Below are positions 19,314-28,676 of a stretch of 64,000 bases of DNA, one piece after another. Made by a program: the position numbers and the translations under genes. Under the pieces are notes generated by a model. The model was not told the origin of the DNA. It searched no databases and worked only from the letters and a program-made list of their open reading frames with translations. Each line of letters begins with the position of its first letter. Position 1 is the stretch's first letter. Origin of the DNA: Rhodococcus sp. SMB37. GTDB lineage: Bacteria > Actinomycetota > Actinomycetes > Mycobacteriales > Mycobacteriaceae. Where the stretch lies: contig NZ_SLVY01000002.1 in NCBI RefSeq assembly GCF_004345605.1, positions 372,001-436,000 on the forward strand, given 5' to 3'.

Positions 19314-19598
19314 CTATCCGGTGCCGAGCGGATCGATCGAAACTGCCAGTGTCACGATCGCTCCGCCCATCGCGAGCATCGCGGCCACGTCGAAACGTTT
19401 GCTTCGCACCGCGAGCACACCCACTTGATCCGAGTCGAGAGCCCACCTGAGGATTCCCGCAAGGATCATCGCACCGCCGAACACGAAAGCGCCCCGGCGC
19501 CAGCGATCGGCCAGCACGAGGACCACCGCTGCGGCGATCACCAGGGTGACCGCCAGCAGCGGCAGGTTCAGTCGTGTGAGTCGCGCCGAACTGTCCAT
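19314..19598 (-). CDS. Small DUF3017 membrane protein
   Basis: 94 aa with three hydrophobic segments, around residues 13-30, 36-52 and 70-86. The pattern LADRWRRGAFVFGGAMILAG followed by RSKRFDV and its place next to folD identify the DUF3017 family (Rv3355c in M. tuberculosis). Function unknown. ATG start at 19598, 11 bp downstream of the folD stop, so probably co-transcribed with folD. Convergent with metX. Confidence 0.85.
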   Translation of the reverse strand: MDSSARLTRLNLPLLAVTLVIAAAVVLVLADRWRRGAFVFGGAMILAGILRWALDSDQVGVLAVRSKRFDVAAMLAMGGAIVTLAVSIDPLGTG

Positions 19599-19609
19599 CT
19601 GCAGGTCGC

Positions 19610-20473
19610 TCAGAGACCGGCGTCGTGCTCGGCGCGTTCGACGACGTTCGTCAGCAGGAACGCGCGGGTGAGCGGTCCGACACCGCCAGGGTTCGGGGAG
19701 ATGAACCCTGCGACGTCACGGACGTCGTCGGCGACGTCGCCGCGCAGGCCGTCGGCAGTGCGCGAGACACCCACGTCGAGCACAGCTGCACCGGGCTTGA
19801 CCATGTCGGCGGTGATGAGTGCAGGCACGCCCGCCGCGGCGACGATGATGTCGGCGCGCTTCACCTCGGCGGCCAGGTCCTTGGTACCGGTGTGGCACAG
19901 CGTCACGGTCGCGTTCTCGCTGCGTCGGGTCAGCAGCAGCCCGATCGGGCGGCCCACGGTCACGCCGCGGCCGATGACCACCACGTGGGCGCCGTTGATC
20001 GGCACCTCGTAGCGACGCAGCAGGTGGACGATGCCGCGCGGGGTGCACGGCAACGCGGCTTCCTTGCCGAGCACCAGGCGTCCGAGGTTGACGGGATGCA
20101 GTCCGTCGGCGTCCTTGGCGGGATCGATGCGCTCGAGGGCGGCGTTCTCGTCGAGGTGCTTCGGCAACGGCAGCTGCACGATGTAGCCCGTGCATGCGGG
20201 GTCGGCGTTGAGTTCATCGATCGCCGCTTCGAGCTGCTCCTGAGTGATATCGGCGGGCAGATCCTTGCGGATCGAGGTGATGCCGACCTTGGCGCAGTCG
20301 TTGTGCTTGCCGCGCACATACGCTGCAGATCCGGGGTCGTCGCCCACCAGGATCGTGCCGAGGCCGGGCGTGATGCCCTTGTCCTTCAGCGCTGCCACAC
20401 GGACCACCAGGTCCTCGAAGATTTCGTCGCGGGTTGCTTTGCCGTCCAGGATGGTCGCAGTCACGTCACTCAT
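19610..20473 (-). CDS. folD: Bifunctional methylenetetrahydrofolate dehydrogenase/methenyltetrahydrofolate cyclohydrolase
   Basis: One-carbon metabolism: interconverts 5,10-methylene-THF and 10-formyl-THF with NADP. 287 aa, normal length. Visible are [20 protein letters not shown] (catalytic Lys), the signature [17 protein letters not shown], the Rossmann motif [14 protein letters not shown], and the C-terminal [16 protein letters not shown]. The ATG at 20473 gives [11 protein letters not shown]; longer frames upstream are unsupported. Confidence 0.96.
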   Translation of the reverse strand: MSDVTATILDGKATRDEIFEDLVVRVAALKDKGITPGLGTILVGDDPGSAAYVRGKHNDCAKVGITSIRKDLPADITQEQLEAAIDELNADPACTGYIVQLPLPKHLDENAALERIDPAKDADGLHPVNLGRLVLGKEAALPCTPRGIVHLLRRYEVPINGAHVVVIGRGVTVGRPIGLLLTRRSENATVTLCHTGTKDLAAEVKRADIIVAAAGVPALITADMVKPGAAVLDVGVSRTADGLRGDVADDVRDVAGFISPNPGGVGPLTRAFLLTNVVERAEHDAGL

Positions 20474-20529
20474 TCTTCCAGGTATCCGCTCGCCCACGGC
20501 AGGCGGTGTCGCATCTTCCCCGGCGGGGA

Positions 20530-21999
20530 TCAGCCGCCAGCGTCCATCGGATTGTCGCCGGGGGCGCCGGCCCGGCACAGATCTTCGAAGGCCGATGCGA
20601 GCCGCCGTTCGTAGTCCTCGGGGTCCGGCATCGACGAATCGCTCACCAGGAACGTCAGATCCAGAACGTCACCGAGCGATGCCACCGCATGGACGAGGTC
20701 GAATTTTCGGTTGAGCATCGGCGTGCCGAGCGCTTCCACCACCGGGCTGTCGCCGAATCGGAGGCCCTCGACCGTACCGCGGGGCACATTGGTCACCGTG
20801 GTGTTCGCCAGCGCTACGACGTCACTGCTCGAGGCGATCTGCCGGTCGCGGGCACGACGGAACGACACTTTCAGGTCCAGGGCGGGCGAGACATCGACAG
20901 GGGCAGTGGTCGCCGCCGTTTCCGGACGCGAGACACGCTGCTTCTCCAGGTTCGCCGACTCCCGGACGAGGCGAAGTCGCCCGAGCGGGTCTGCGTGGTC
21001 GGTGTGCAGGTCGACATACATGAGCGTGACCTCGTTCGCCGCACGGGTCTTCCCTGTTTCGACGTGCCCTGTTTCGACGCCGGATCTGCGTCGGGTCGAC
21101 CGGGGAACGATCGCCGCGAGCGAAGCGGGCGGGGTCTCACCGTGATGCTGGAGATACGAGTGCAGGCCGCCCGCGACCACTGTCAGGATCACGTCGTTGA
21201 CGGATGTTCCGGTCGCGCGAGCGAGGGTCCGGACGTCGCGCAGATCCATGCGGACCCGGCCGAACCGCCGGGGCCCGCTGCCGCCGGTGTCGAAACGCGT
21301 TCGTGGACGGTGCGGCGTCGGTGCGGCGATCGTCCCCGCTGCGGTCAGTGTGGTCAGCGCCTTGCGCGCGCGGAGGGCGGCGAGGACCGCGGGTGCCATA
21401 CGCGCAAACCGAAAGGGTAGTGCCGAGGCCGCGCGGAGCGCTCCCGGAACCGAGGTGGGCGCCCCTCTCCCGGTGGGCGCGGCGTCCGGGTCGTCGAACA
21501 GCGCACGGGCGATCTCGGCGGCACCCAGTCCGTCGGTGATCGAATGGTGCATACGCAGCGCGACGATGGTCGACGCGTCCGGGAGGTCGTCGACACCTCG
21601 GATGCCGGTCAGGACATGCACCTCCCACAGCGGCCGGGCCGGGTCGAGGGAGCGTTCCTTCATCGAGGCCATGAGCCTGTGCAGTTCGCTGCGGGTGGTG
21701 CGGCCGACCGTGGTGAAACGGATGTGGTGATCCGGGTCGATGTCCGCCTCGACCCAGTACGGGTAGTCGAGGTCGGCGGGAACTCGATGCAGACGTCGGC
21801 GAAGCGCCGGGGTCCGATGCAATCGATCGAGGAACCAGGTCGTCGCCTCGGCACGCGTGCGGATCGGGTTCGCGCCCCGTTCCGTGTCAAAGACGTAGAA
21901 ACTCACCATGACCGCAGGTGGGTCGTCCGGGTTCACCTCCTCGACGAACACGTGCAGGGCGTCGCGCGGAGCCAGACGGACCCCGTGTCTGCGTGTCAT
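20530..21999 (-). CDS. Wax ester synthase/diacylglycerol acyltransferase (WS/DGAT)
   Basis: Last step of storage lipid synthesis: acyl-CoA + diacylglycerol or fatty alcohol gives triacylglycerol or wax ester, at the lipid body/membrane interface. 489 aa. The condensing motif is His151-His152-xxx-Asp156-Gly157 (HHSITDG). The C-terminal domain has [13 protein letters not shown] and an NVPRG motif ([11 protein letters not shown]). The ATG at 21999 gives [17 protein letters not shown]. Most members have MSP(L/T)D near the start; here it is LAPRDALHV. An IS remnant lies just upstream and may have changed its promoter. Confidence 0.9.
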   Translation of the reverse strand: MTRRHGVRLAPRDALHVFVEEVNPDDPPAVMVSFYVFDTERGANPIRTRAEATTWFLDRLHRTPALRRRLHRVPADLDYPYWVEADIDPDHHIRFTTVGRTTRSELHRLMASMKERSLDPARPLWEVHVLTGIRGVDDLPDASTIVALRMHHSITDGLGAAEIARALFDDPDAAPTGRGAPTSVPGALRAASALPFRFARMAPAVLAALRARKALTTLTAAGTIAAPTPHRPRTRFDTGGSGPRRFGRVRMDLRDVRTLARATGTSVNDVILTVVAGGLHSYLQHHGETPPASLAAIVPRSTRRRSGVETGHVETGKTRAANEVTLMYVDLHTDHADPLGRLRLVRESANLEKQRVSRPETAATTAPVDVSPALDLKVSFRRARDRQIASSSDVVALANTTVTNVPRGTVEGLRFGDSPVVEALGTPMLNRKFDLVHAVASLGDVLDLTFLVSDSSMPDPEDYERRLASAFEDLCRAGAPGDNPMDAGG

Positions 22000-22122
22000 C
22001 GCGATGGTTCGCCTCCGCGGTCTCGCTGTGCTTCCGACCGCCCGATTCAAACAGCTCCCGGCCGGCGCCACATCCGTTGCCTTCTGGTGAGCAAACATGA
22101 ACACACTCGATGTGCTCCGCCA

Positions 22123-22690
22123 TCAGGCAGCCTCACCTTCCGGTGAAACAGTCCCGGTCTCACCGACAGTGTCGTCGTGCCGGGTTGACGCTTCATCGCC
22201 TGCTGCGTTGACCACTGGCGTGGTCGCGGACTCCTGCGTGGCTCCACGTCCGTCCCCACCCGAATCGGTGGCGGCCGGGCTACTCCCGGTACCGGTCCCC
22301 GTATCACCCGTGCGGTGGGTCTCGCCGAGGCGGGCGAGGTTGATCGCGGCATTACGATCACGATCGATCGTCACACCGCAGTGCTCACACACATACATCC
22401 GGTCCGCGAGCGTCAGGTTTGGTTTTCGCCTGCCACACCCCGAACACATCTTGCTGGAAGGAAAATAGCGGTCGGCCTCCACCAGCACCGACCCGTACCA
22501 CCGGGTCTTGTAGCCGAGCATCCGCCGGATCTGCGCCAACGCCGCATCCGCCAGCGCGAGCATCGTGTTGTGTGCTTTGCGGGCACCTCCGGCGTGCGAG
22601 CGTAACGCCCGCATCTGTGCCGGGGTGGGGTCGAGCGCGTACTTGTAGGCCTGTGCTGTCCAGCCGTGCGGGATCTCGAACCCGGGCCAT
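22123..22690 (-). pseudogene. tnpB: Internally deleted tnpB of an IS607-family element
   Basis: TnpB is the RNA-guided nuclease ancestor of Cas12. Only both ends survive. The N-terminal segment EIPHGWTAQAYKYALDPTPA up to HAGGARKAHN is joined directly to the C-terminal part YGSVLVEADRYFPSSKMC, with the zinc ribbon CxxC...CxxC (KMCSGCGRRKP, YVCEHCGVTIDRD) and the last RuvC Asp/Asn (RDRNAAINLARLG). Most of the RuvC and wedge regions are missing. One extra G in the GGG after ATGGCCCG also breaks the start. The 3' end, where the guide RNA scaffold would lie, is present. Confidence 0.8.
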
Positions 22691-23025
22691 CACCGGACCT
22701 CCGGCTCGGGTATGCCCTGTGTGGTGGCGGTAACCGTCCGCACCGGATCGTGGTTATGGTCATGGTCGCCCGCCACGATCCGGCGGCTCTGCGTCGTCAG
22801 GGCCGCGATCGGATGCTCGGTTCCGTGCCGGGCCGGGCGGTCGCGGTATGTCACGATGATCATGCTCGCAGAGGGGTCCGACAAGACCCGCCGTGCCGTC
22901 GCAGGTGTCTCGTCTGCACCGGGTCTCGCCTCAGTGAGCATCTCACCGACGGATGTCGGTTCGTGGGTGCTACACGCCTCCGGGTACGCGCCCACCCGGC
23001 TGGCTTCACACGCCTTGTGACACAC
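22690..23025 (-). pseudogene. tnpA: Degraded tnpA (IS607-type serine recombinase remnant)
   Basis: The segment RRVLSDPSASMIIVTYRDRP followed by ARHGTEHPIAALTTQSRRIV aligns by eye with the IS607 TnpA stretch (L-x-DP...IVVEHRDRLARFGVEHLEAAL...GRRIVV). The N-terminal DNA-binding part and the catalytic Ser region are not recognisable, and the segment between DHDHNHDPVR and TVTATT looks deleted. Its TGA overlaps the ATG of the tnpB remnant (TGATG), the normal IS607 gene junction. Confidence 0.65.
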
Positions 23026-23111
23026 ATTCGGTCATGTTTGTTCACAGGATGTCGAGCAGTTCGTAACCCCCGCGTGCGCGCAGCCGCGGTCCGGCTGGCA
23101 CGCTGGATCGA

Positions 23112-23576
23112 GTGTTCCGAGTGATGTTCCATGAGCCCCGTATTCCACCGAATACGGGGAATGCGATCAGAATGGTCGCCGCGACCGGCGACGAGTTGCA
23201 CCTCGTGGAACCCCTCGGATTCGACCTGTCCGAGCCGAAACTGCGTCGGGCCGGGCTCGACTACCACGATCTGGCATCGGTGACGGTGCATGCCGATCTC
23301 CAGGCGGCATGGGAGGCCCTGAATCCGGAGCGTGTCTTCGCGTTCACGGCACACGCCGAGAACAGCTACGCCGACATCGAGTACCGGCCGGGTGACGTCC
23401 TATTGTTCGGTCCCGAACCGACCGGCCTGTCCGATGAGGTGCTCGCTGATCCGCATGTCACGGCGCAGGTCCGTATTCCGATGCTGCCCGGGCGTCGATC
23501 GCTGAACCTGTCGAATGCCGCCGCGGTGGTGGCCTACGAGGCGTGGCGTCAGCACGGGTTCGACGGCGCGGTCTGA
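23112..23576 (+). CDS. trmL: tRNA (cytidine(34)-2'-O)-methyltransferase
   Basis: Methylates the wobble ribose of tRNA-Leu (SPOUT/SpoU family, SAM-dependent, dimeric, cytosolic). 154 aa, normal length, GTG start. Motifs are FHEPRIPPNTGNAIRM (motif 1 Asn/Arg), LLFGPEPTGLSDE (motif 2) and IPMLPGRRSLNLSNAAAVVA (motif 3, trefoil knot). It stands alone between the IS607 remnant and a convergent rhodanese gene. About 85 bp upstream is free for a promoter. Confidence 0.93.
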   Translation: MFRVMFHEPRIPPNTGNAIRMVAATGDELHLVEPLGFDLSEPKLRRAGLDYHDLASVTVHADLQAAWEALNPERVFAFTAHAENSYADIEYRPGDVLLFGPEPTGLSDEVLADPHVTAQVRIPMLPGRRSLNLSNAAAVVAYEAWRQHGFDGAV

Positions 23577-23677
23577 TCCGAGTTCCATGCCTCTGAGCGA
23601 ATGAATCCTTCGCCTCGTTGAACAGCCGCAGTGTGCCATTCGTTCGGACTGTACCGTTTGTCGGACGAGGGCGACTG

Positions 23678-23986
23678 CTAGGCGCCGCTCTCGACGGGAC
23701 GGCCCGACTGCTGCCATCCGTCGGTGCCACCGGCAACGGAGACCGCGTTGATGCCACGCCCGGACAGGTAGTCGGCGGCCTGCAGGCTGCGTCCACCCAC
23801 CGCGCAGATGATGTACACGGTCTCGGCTGCAGGAATCTCCTCGACTCGTGCGACGAATTCGCTGAGCGGAATGTGCGTCACGCCCGGAACCCGCACCTGG
23901 ACGTATTCGTCGAGTTCGCGCACATCGATGACGGGCGCCCCCTCGGCGAGTGCGGTTTCCAGTGCACCCAGATCGACCTCACGCAT
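23678..23986 (-). CDS. Rhodanese-like domain protein
   Basis: Single 102-aa rhodanese domain, probably a cytosolic sulfurtransferase. It shows VIDVRELDEYVQVRVPGVTH, the active loop IICAVGGRS with catalytic Cys, and the C-terminal VSVAGGTDGWQQSG. The loop is six residues, typical of sulfur-handling members. It overlaps the end of the DUF4349 lipoprotein gene by eight bases and so is the second gene of that operon. Confidence 0.88.
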   Translation of the reverse strand: MREVDLGALETALAEGAPVIDVRELDEYVQVRVPGVTHIPLSEFVARVEEIPAAETVYIICAVGGRSLQAADYLSGRGINAVSVAGGTDGWQQSGRPVESGA

Positions 23987-24860
23987 CGTTGTCGGTCCTC
24001 TCGTCGGTGGCTTCGCCGGGATTTCCGGCAGAAGGCCGTCCCGATCGGGCGATCAACCGGATCACCAGGTAGAGAATGCCGGCGCACACGATCAGGAACG
24101 CCAACCACGGTAGCGCGACACCCGCTGCGACCACCGCGGCCCCCAGGGTCGTCCACAGGCTGTTCCATCCCTCGACGACGCCGTCCCAGAAGCTGTCGCT
24201 GTCCGACGGCCGCTGCTGTGTGCTGATGTCGACGGTGAGCGTCGACAGGTCGACCATGTCGGCCAGTTGCCGACGCTGGGCTTCGAGGCTGTCGAGGTCG
24301 GCCTGCCGCTCGGCCAGAGCATTTTCCGCTTCGATGACGTCGGCGGTGTTGTCGGCCGTCTCGATGAGCGTGCGCAACCGGTCAACCGAGGCGCGGAGCG
24401 CACCGACCCGGGCCTCGAGGTCGGTGTACTGCAGGGTGACGTCGTCGCGGCTCGTGGTCAGGCTCGTGACGCGGCCGAGTTGCCGCACATCGTCGATCAC
24501 AGCGTCGAGCCCGTCGGCGGGGACACGGACGGTGAGCACACTGCTCGATTCCGGCCGTTCGGTGATCGAGTCGACGCGACCGTCGGCGTCTTCCACGATG
24601 GTGACCACATCTCGACCGGTCGCGACAGGATCGTCTGCGGTGAGCATGATGCGTCCGGTCACAACCTCCTTCCGGTCCGGTTCTGCCTCGCCGGCCGGCG
24701 ACGAGGAGCGGGCACCGTCGGTGAGCGCCGGCGTGGACTCCGACAATGCAGGTCCGGAATCGGTCGTGGGTCCCGAGCCGCTGCCACCACCTCCCTCCCC
24801 GCACGCAGCGGCAAGGAACGCGACCAGCGCGAGGAGCGCAACCATCAGCAGGCGTCTCAT
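23979..24860 (-). CDS. DUF4349 family lipoprotein
   Basis: 293 aa. The N-terminal signal MRRLLMVALLALVAFLAAAC ends in a lipobox (Cys20), followed by a Gly/Ser-rich linker. Residues 65-155 form a beta/alpha domain (ILTADDP-like MLTADDPVATGRDV, then VLTVRVPADGLDAVIDDV). Residues 155-220 are a coiled coil (VIEAENALAERQADLDSLEA), and there is one transmembrane helix near 240-265 with a short basic tail. Function unknown; the architecture suggests an envelope sensor or scaffold. The ATG at 24860 is set by the signal peptide. Coupled to the rhodanese gene. Confidence 0.85.
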   Translation of the reverse strand: MRRLLMVALLALVAFLAAACGEGGGGSGSGPTTDSGPALSESTPALTDGARSSSPAGEAEPDRKEVVTGRIMLTADDPVATGRDVVTIVEDADGRVDSITERPESSSVLTVRVPADGLDAVIDDVRQLGRVTSLTTSRDDVTLQYTDLEARVGALRASVDRLRTLIETADNTADVIEAENALAERQADLDSLEAQRRQLADMVDLSTLTVDISTQQRPSDSDSFWDGVVEGWNSLWTTLGAAVVAAGVALPWLAFLIVCAGILYLVIRLIARSGRPSAGNPGEATDERTDNDA

Positions 24861-24871
24861 GGGGCGCGATG

Positions 24872-27800
24872 CTATCGAAAGTCGCGGGATTTCACCGATG
24901 TCCGCAGATCCATCCGCTGAAGCCGGTCGGCCAATATCGTCACGACACCCTCCGCGTTCTGGATTCGTCCGCGCACCAGCAGCGCAGGCGCGGTGTGCGC
25001 AAGGGTCCGGTATCGCGCCCACAGCCCCACCGAGCACACCACATTCACCATGCCGGTCTCGTCCTCGAGGTTGAGGAAGGTGACGCCGGCCGCGGTTGCG
25101 GGACGCTGCCGGTGGGTGACAGCGCCACCGACGAGAACCCGCGTCCCATCCGGGATCTGCAGCAGACGCGACGCGGGAATCACCCCCGACGCATCGAGCT
25201 GGTCGCGCAGGAACTGCGTGGGATAACTGTCCGGTGAAACTCCGGTGGCCCACACGTCGGCGGCGGCGAGTTCGACATCGCTCATGCCGGGCAGGGCGGG
25301 AGCCGAAGCGGACGCGCCGATGCCCGGTAGTCGGCCCGCGCGTTGCGTCGACGCCGGCCCGGCCGCCCACAACGCTTCTCGCCTGGTGGTGCCGAAACCC
25401 GCCAGGGCGCCGGCCGTCGCGAGGGCTTCGGCCGCAGGCGTGGAAAGTTCGATGCGCGCGGTCAGGTCGAGCAGTGAGAGATACGGACCGTGTGCCTGTC
25501 GTTCCTCGATGATGCGTTCGGCGAGGTCGTCGCCGATGTGTCGCACCTCTCCCAGTCCGAGGCGCACCTCCCGACCTCGATTCTCGACGGTGGCGTGGGC
25601 GAGGCTCGCGTTGACGTCCGGTCTGTGCACCACGACACCGTGTCGTCGGGCGTCTGCCACCAGCGACTGCGGCGAGTAGAAACCCATCGGTTGCGCACGC
25701 AGTAGGCCCGCGCAGAACGCCGCGGGATGATGCAGTTTGAACCAGGACGAGTAGAACACCAGCGACGCGAAGCTCTGCGAATGGCTTTCGGGGAATCCGA
25801 AATTCGCAAAGGCGTACAGCTTCTCGTAGATGCGGTCGGCGACATCCCCGGTCAGGCCGTGCAGTTCGCGCATGCCCTGGTAGAACCGGTCGCGCAGACG
25901 TTCCATCTTCTCCGGGGATCTCTTCGATCCCATCGCGCGACGCAGCTGGTCGGCTTCCGCCGCGGTGAATCCGGCGACGTCGACGGCCATCTGCATCAGC
26001 TGCTCTTGGAACAGCGGGATCCCGAGGGTGCGTTCGAGCGATTTCTCGAGGCACGGGTGGTCGTAGACGACGGGTTCGAGGCCGTTGCGCCGACGGATGT
26101 ACGGGTGCACGGATCCGCCCTGGATGGGTCCCGGGCGGATCAGCGCCACCTCGATGACGAGATCGTAGAAATTTCTCGGTTTCAATCGTGGCAGTGTCGC
26201 CATCTGCGCGCGCGACTCCACCTGGAACACGCCGACGGAATCCGCGCGGCGCAGCATCTCGTAGACGGCGTCCTCCGACAGATCGAGCTGCGCGAGATCG
26301 ACGTGGATGTCTTCGTGTTCGGCGACGAGGTCGATCATGTAGTGCAGCGCAGAGAGCATGCCGAGGCCGAGCAGATCGAATTTGACGAGTCCGACGGCGG
26401 CGCAGTCGTCCTTGTCCCATTGCAGGACGGTGCGACCGGCCATCCGTGCCCATTCGATGGGGACGACATCGGCGACGGGACGGTCGCAGATCACCATCCC
26501 TCCCGAGTGGATTCCGAGGTGTCGCGGCAGGCCCTCGATCTGGGCTGCGAGCCGGAGCACCGGTTCCGGGATATCGGTAGTGGTCGCGGTATCGGATCCG
26601 GGGCCCACCCCGCCCCAGCGGCTGACCTGCTTGCTCCATGCGTCCTGCTGTCCCTGCGCATAACCGAGTGCGCGCGCCATGTCGCGTACCGCGGACTTCC
26701 CGCGGTAGGTGATGACGTTGGCCACCTGTGCGGCGTGGGTGCGCCCGTATTTCCCGTAGACGTGCTGGATGGCCTCTTCACGGCGGTCGGATTCGATGTC
26801 CAGATCGATATCCGGTGGCCCGTCACGCTCCGGCGACAGGAACCTCTCGAACAACAGACCATTGCCGACGGGATCGACGTTGGTGATGCCGATCGCATAG
26901 CACACAGCGGAGTTGGCCGCGGATCCTCTTCCCTGACACAGGATGTCGTTGTTCTTGCAGAACTGCACGATGTCGTGGACGACGAGGAAGTATCCGGGGA
27001 AGCCCAGCTGTCCGATGATGGCGAGTTCGTGTTCGATCTGCCGGTAGGCCTCCCGATAGTGCTCCGGTGGTCCGTATCGGCGCAGCGCCCCGTCGTAGGT
27101 GAGTTCACTGAGCCACGTCTGCTCGGTGTGTCCGTCGGGTACGTCGAACGGCGGCAGTTTCGGTGCGATGAGACGAAGGTCGAAGGCGCATTCGCGGCCA
27201 AGATCCGCGGCTGCCTGCACGACGCCGGGAAACGCCTCGGACAGGCGCGCCATCTCCGCCCCCGATCGCAAGTGGCCGCCACCGACCGGAGGCAGCCTGT
27301 CCGCGGCGGCGTCGAGACTCTGCCGGCCGGAGATCGCAGCCATGGCCATCGCAAGCCGTCGCCTGTTCGGGGCGGCGAAATGCGCAGCCGTGCTCGCCAC
27401 ACAGGAGAGTCCGTATCGTCCGGCGAGCTCCGCGAGGACGGTGTTGCGTTCGTGGTCGTCGGGTAGGCCGGGCCAGGTGAGTTCGACGGTGACGCGCTCG
27501 GTTCCGAATCGGTCGACGAGATCGCGCAGAGCGTGATCGGCAGCGGCGGGCCCGTCCGTGCCCAGGGCCTGCCGCACATGTCCCCTGCGGCATCCGGTGA
27601 GGATCTGCCAGTGCCCCCCGGCGGCCTCGGTGAGAGCGTCGTAGTCGTAGCGGGGATTGCCCTTCTCCCCTCCGGCCAGGTGCGCAGCTGCGATCTGTCG
27701 CGAGAGGCGCCGATATCCTTCCCCTCCGCGGGCGAGGACGAGCAAGTGCGCGTCGTCGAGGCTCAGTTCGGCTCCGAAGACGGTACGCACGTCGAGTTCA

Positions 27801-28123
27801 CGTGCGGCCTCGGCGAACCGCACCACGCCGTAGAGACCGTCGTGGTCGGTGAGTGCGAGTGCGTCGAGCCCGAGTCGGACCGCCTCCTCGACGAGTTCTT
27901 CGGGGGTGGAGGCACCGTCGAGGAAGCTGTAGGCCGAGTGCGAGTGCAGTTCGGCGTACGGCACGACGGGGCCGTGCGGCAACTGCACCTTCCCCTCGTA
28001 GTCGGGGCGGGTGCGCGACCAGGCGGGAGCATCGTTGCCGTCACCGGGATGTTCCGGGGCCGGTCGGCCGGACAGAACGCGTTCCAATTCCGACCAGGTC
28101 GGCGGACCGTTGTCCCATCCCAT
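24872..28123 (-). CDS. dnaE2: Error-prone DNA polymerase III alpha subunit DnaE2
   Basis: SOS-induced translesion polymerase that works with ImuA' and ImuB. 1083 aa. PHP domain at residues 60-330 (YAELHSHSAYSFLDGAS, ALTDHDGLYG). The polymerase core has CQGRGSAANSAVCYAIGIT and the catalytic Asp pair PPDIDLDIESDRREE; then come the tandem HhH region and a C-terminal OB fold. It is shorter than DnaE1, as usual. The ATG at 28123 has GGAGG five bases ahead; GTG 28129 is in frame. A LexA box lies 32 bp upstream. Its partners imuA'-imuB are 12 kb away in the window. Confidence 0.96.
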   Translation of the reverse strand: MGWDNGPPTWSELERVLSGRPAPEHPGDGNDAPAWSRTRPDYEGKVQLPHGPVVPYAELHSHSAYSFLDGASTPEELVEEAVRLGLDALALTDHDGLYGVVRFAEAARELDVRTVFGAELSLDDAHLLVLARGGEGYRRLSRQIAAAHLAGGEKGNPRYDYDALTEAAGGHWQILTGCRRGHVRQALGTDGPAAADHALRDLVDRFGTERVTVELTWPGLPDDHERNTVLAELAGRYGLSCVASTAAHFAAPNRRRLAMAMAAISGRQSLDAAADRLPPVGGGHLRSGAEMARLSEAFPGVVQAAADLGRECAFDLRLIAPKLPPFDVPDGHTEQTWLSELTYDGALRRYGPPEHYREAYRQIEHELAIIGQLGFPGYFLVVHDIVQFCKNNDILCQGRGSAANSAVCYAIGITNVDPVGNGLLFERFLSPERDGPPDIDLDIESDRREEAIQHVYGKYGRTHAAQVANVITYRGKSAVRDMARALGYAQGQQDAWSKQVSRWGGVGPGSDTATTTDIPEPVLRLAAQIEGLPRHLGIHSGGMVICDRPVADVVPIEWARMAGRTVLQWDKDDCAAVGLVKFDLLGLGMLSALHYMIDLVAEHEDIHVDLAQLDLSEDAVYEMLRRADSVGVFQVESRAQMATLPRLKPRNFYDLVIEVALIRPGPIQGGSVHPYIRRRNGLEPVVYDHPCLEKSLERTLGIPLFQEQLMQMAVDVAGFTAAEADQLRRAMGSKRSPEKMERLRDRFYQGMRELHGLTGDVADRIYEKLYAFANFGFPESHSQSFASLVFYSSWFKLHHPAAFCAGLLRAQPMGFYSPQSLVADARRHGVVVHRPDVNASLAHATVENRGREVRLGLGEVRHIGDDLAERIIEERQAHGPYLSLLDLTARIELSTPAAEALATAGALAGFGTTRREALWAAGPASTQRAGRLPGIGASASAPALPGMSDVELAAADVWATGVSPDSYPTQFLRDQLDASGVIPASRLLQIPDGTRVLVGGAVTHRQRPATAAGVTFLNLEDETGMVNVVCSVGLWARYRTLAHTAPALLVRGRIQNAEGVVTILADRLQRMDLRTSVKSRDFR

Positions 28124-28154
28124 GTCCACCTCCGACGTCGCACGCTACACTCTA

Positions 28155-28170
28155 TCGTACATACGTTCGA
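28155..28170 (-). promoter_or_regulatory. LexA (SOS) box of dnaE2
   Basis: TCGTACATACGTTCGA matches the actinobacterial SOS box TCGAAC-N4-GTTCGA at 11 of 12 fixed positions. Read toward dnaE2, the box is followed by TACGATAGAG; TACGAT may be the -10 element overlapping the operator. LexA control of dnaE2 is established in mycobacteria. Confidence 0.85.
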
Positions 28171-28360
28171 AAACCGGGGAGCGATGCTCTGATGAACGGC
28201 AGAAAACCTCATGCCGATGGCCGATCGGCATCATCTCCCCCGCCCGCGACGGGCAACAGCGCACGGCGGACCTGCTCGACTGATTCGACGCCTCGATCTC
28301 ACGACGACCCCGATGGGCACACGTATCGTCGACAACGGACCGCCACCGAAGGAGCGTCTC

Positions 28361-28651
28361 GTGTACACCGCCGTGGGAATCGTCGCCGTGCTGCTGCTCG
28401 TGTTCGCGATCGACCGCCTCGGCCTGTTCGCCGAACGACGCGGCTGGGTCTACTGGCGTAAACACAACCGTCCCTCCGGCGCGAGCGCAGGAGTGTTCGG
28501 TGAGATGCAATCGCTGGTGTCGCCGTCGTACCGGCACGTCGTCGAAGAACAACAGCGACAGCAGACCTCACGGATCGACCATTCCACGGGAGCTCCTCCG
28601 CTCGATGTAGACCTCGAAAGCGGGACAGCAATCCTGCGCCGCGATTCGTGA
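28361..28651 (+). CDS. Small single-pass membrane protein (DUF6191-like)
   Basis: 96 aa. One N-terminal transmembrane helix (residues 3-24, TAVGIVAVLLLVFAIDRLG) is followed by a basic patch (ERRGWVYWRKHNRP), a conserved-looking segment ASAGVFGEMQSLVSPSYRHV and a soluble tail. The GTG at 28361 has GAAGGAG six bases upstream. Assignment to the actinobacterial DUF6191 group is from the RGWVYWRK and GVFGEMQ strings. Function unknown. It lies alone between divergent dnaE2 and a convergent dehydrogenase. Confidence 0.65.
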   Translation: MYTAVGIVAVLLLVFAIDRLGLFAERRGWVYWRKHNRPSGASAGVFGEMQSLVSPSYRHVVEEQQRQQTSRIDHSTGAPPLDVDLESGTAILRRDS

Positions 28652-28676
28652 TCGTGGCGCGGGTTTCGACACCGGG

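Noticed and set aside
24861-26639. Upstream extension of the DUF4349 frame over dnaE2
   Set aside because: The lipoprotein signal at 24860 marks the real start; the extension is Arg-rich shadow.
25727-27466. Plus-strand open frame of 579 codons inside dnaE2
   Set aside because: Lies wholly opposite the catalytic core of DnaE2; shadow of third-position GC.
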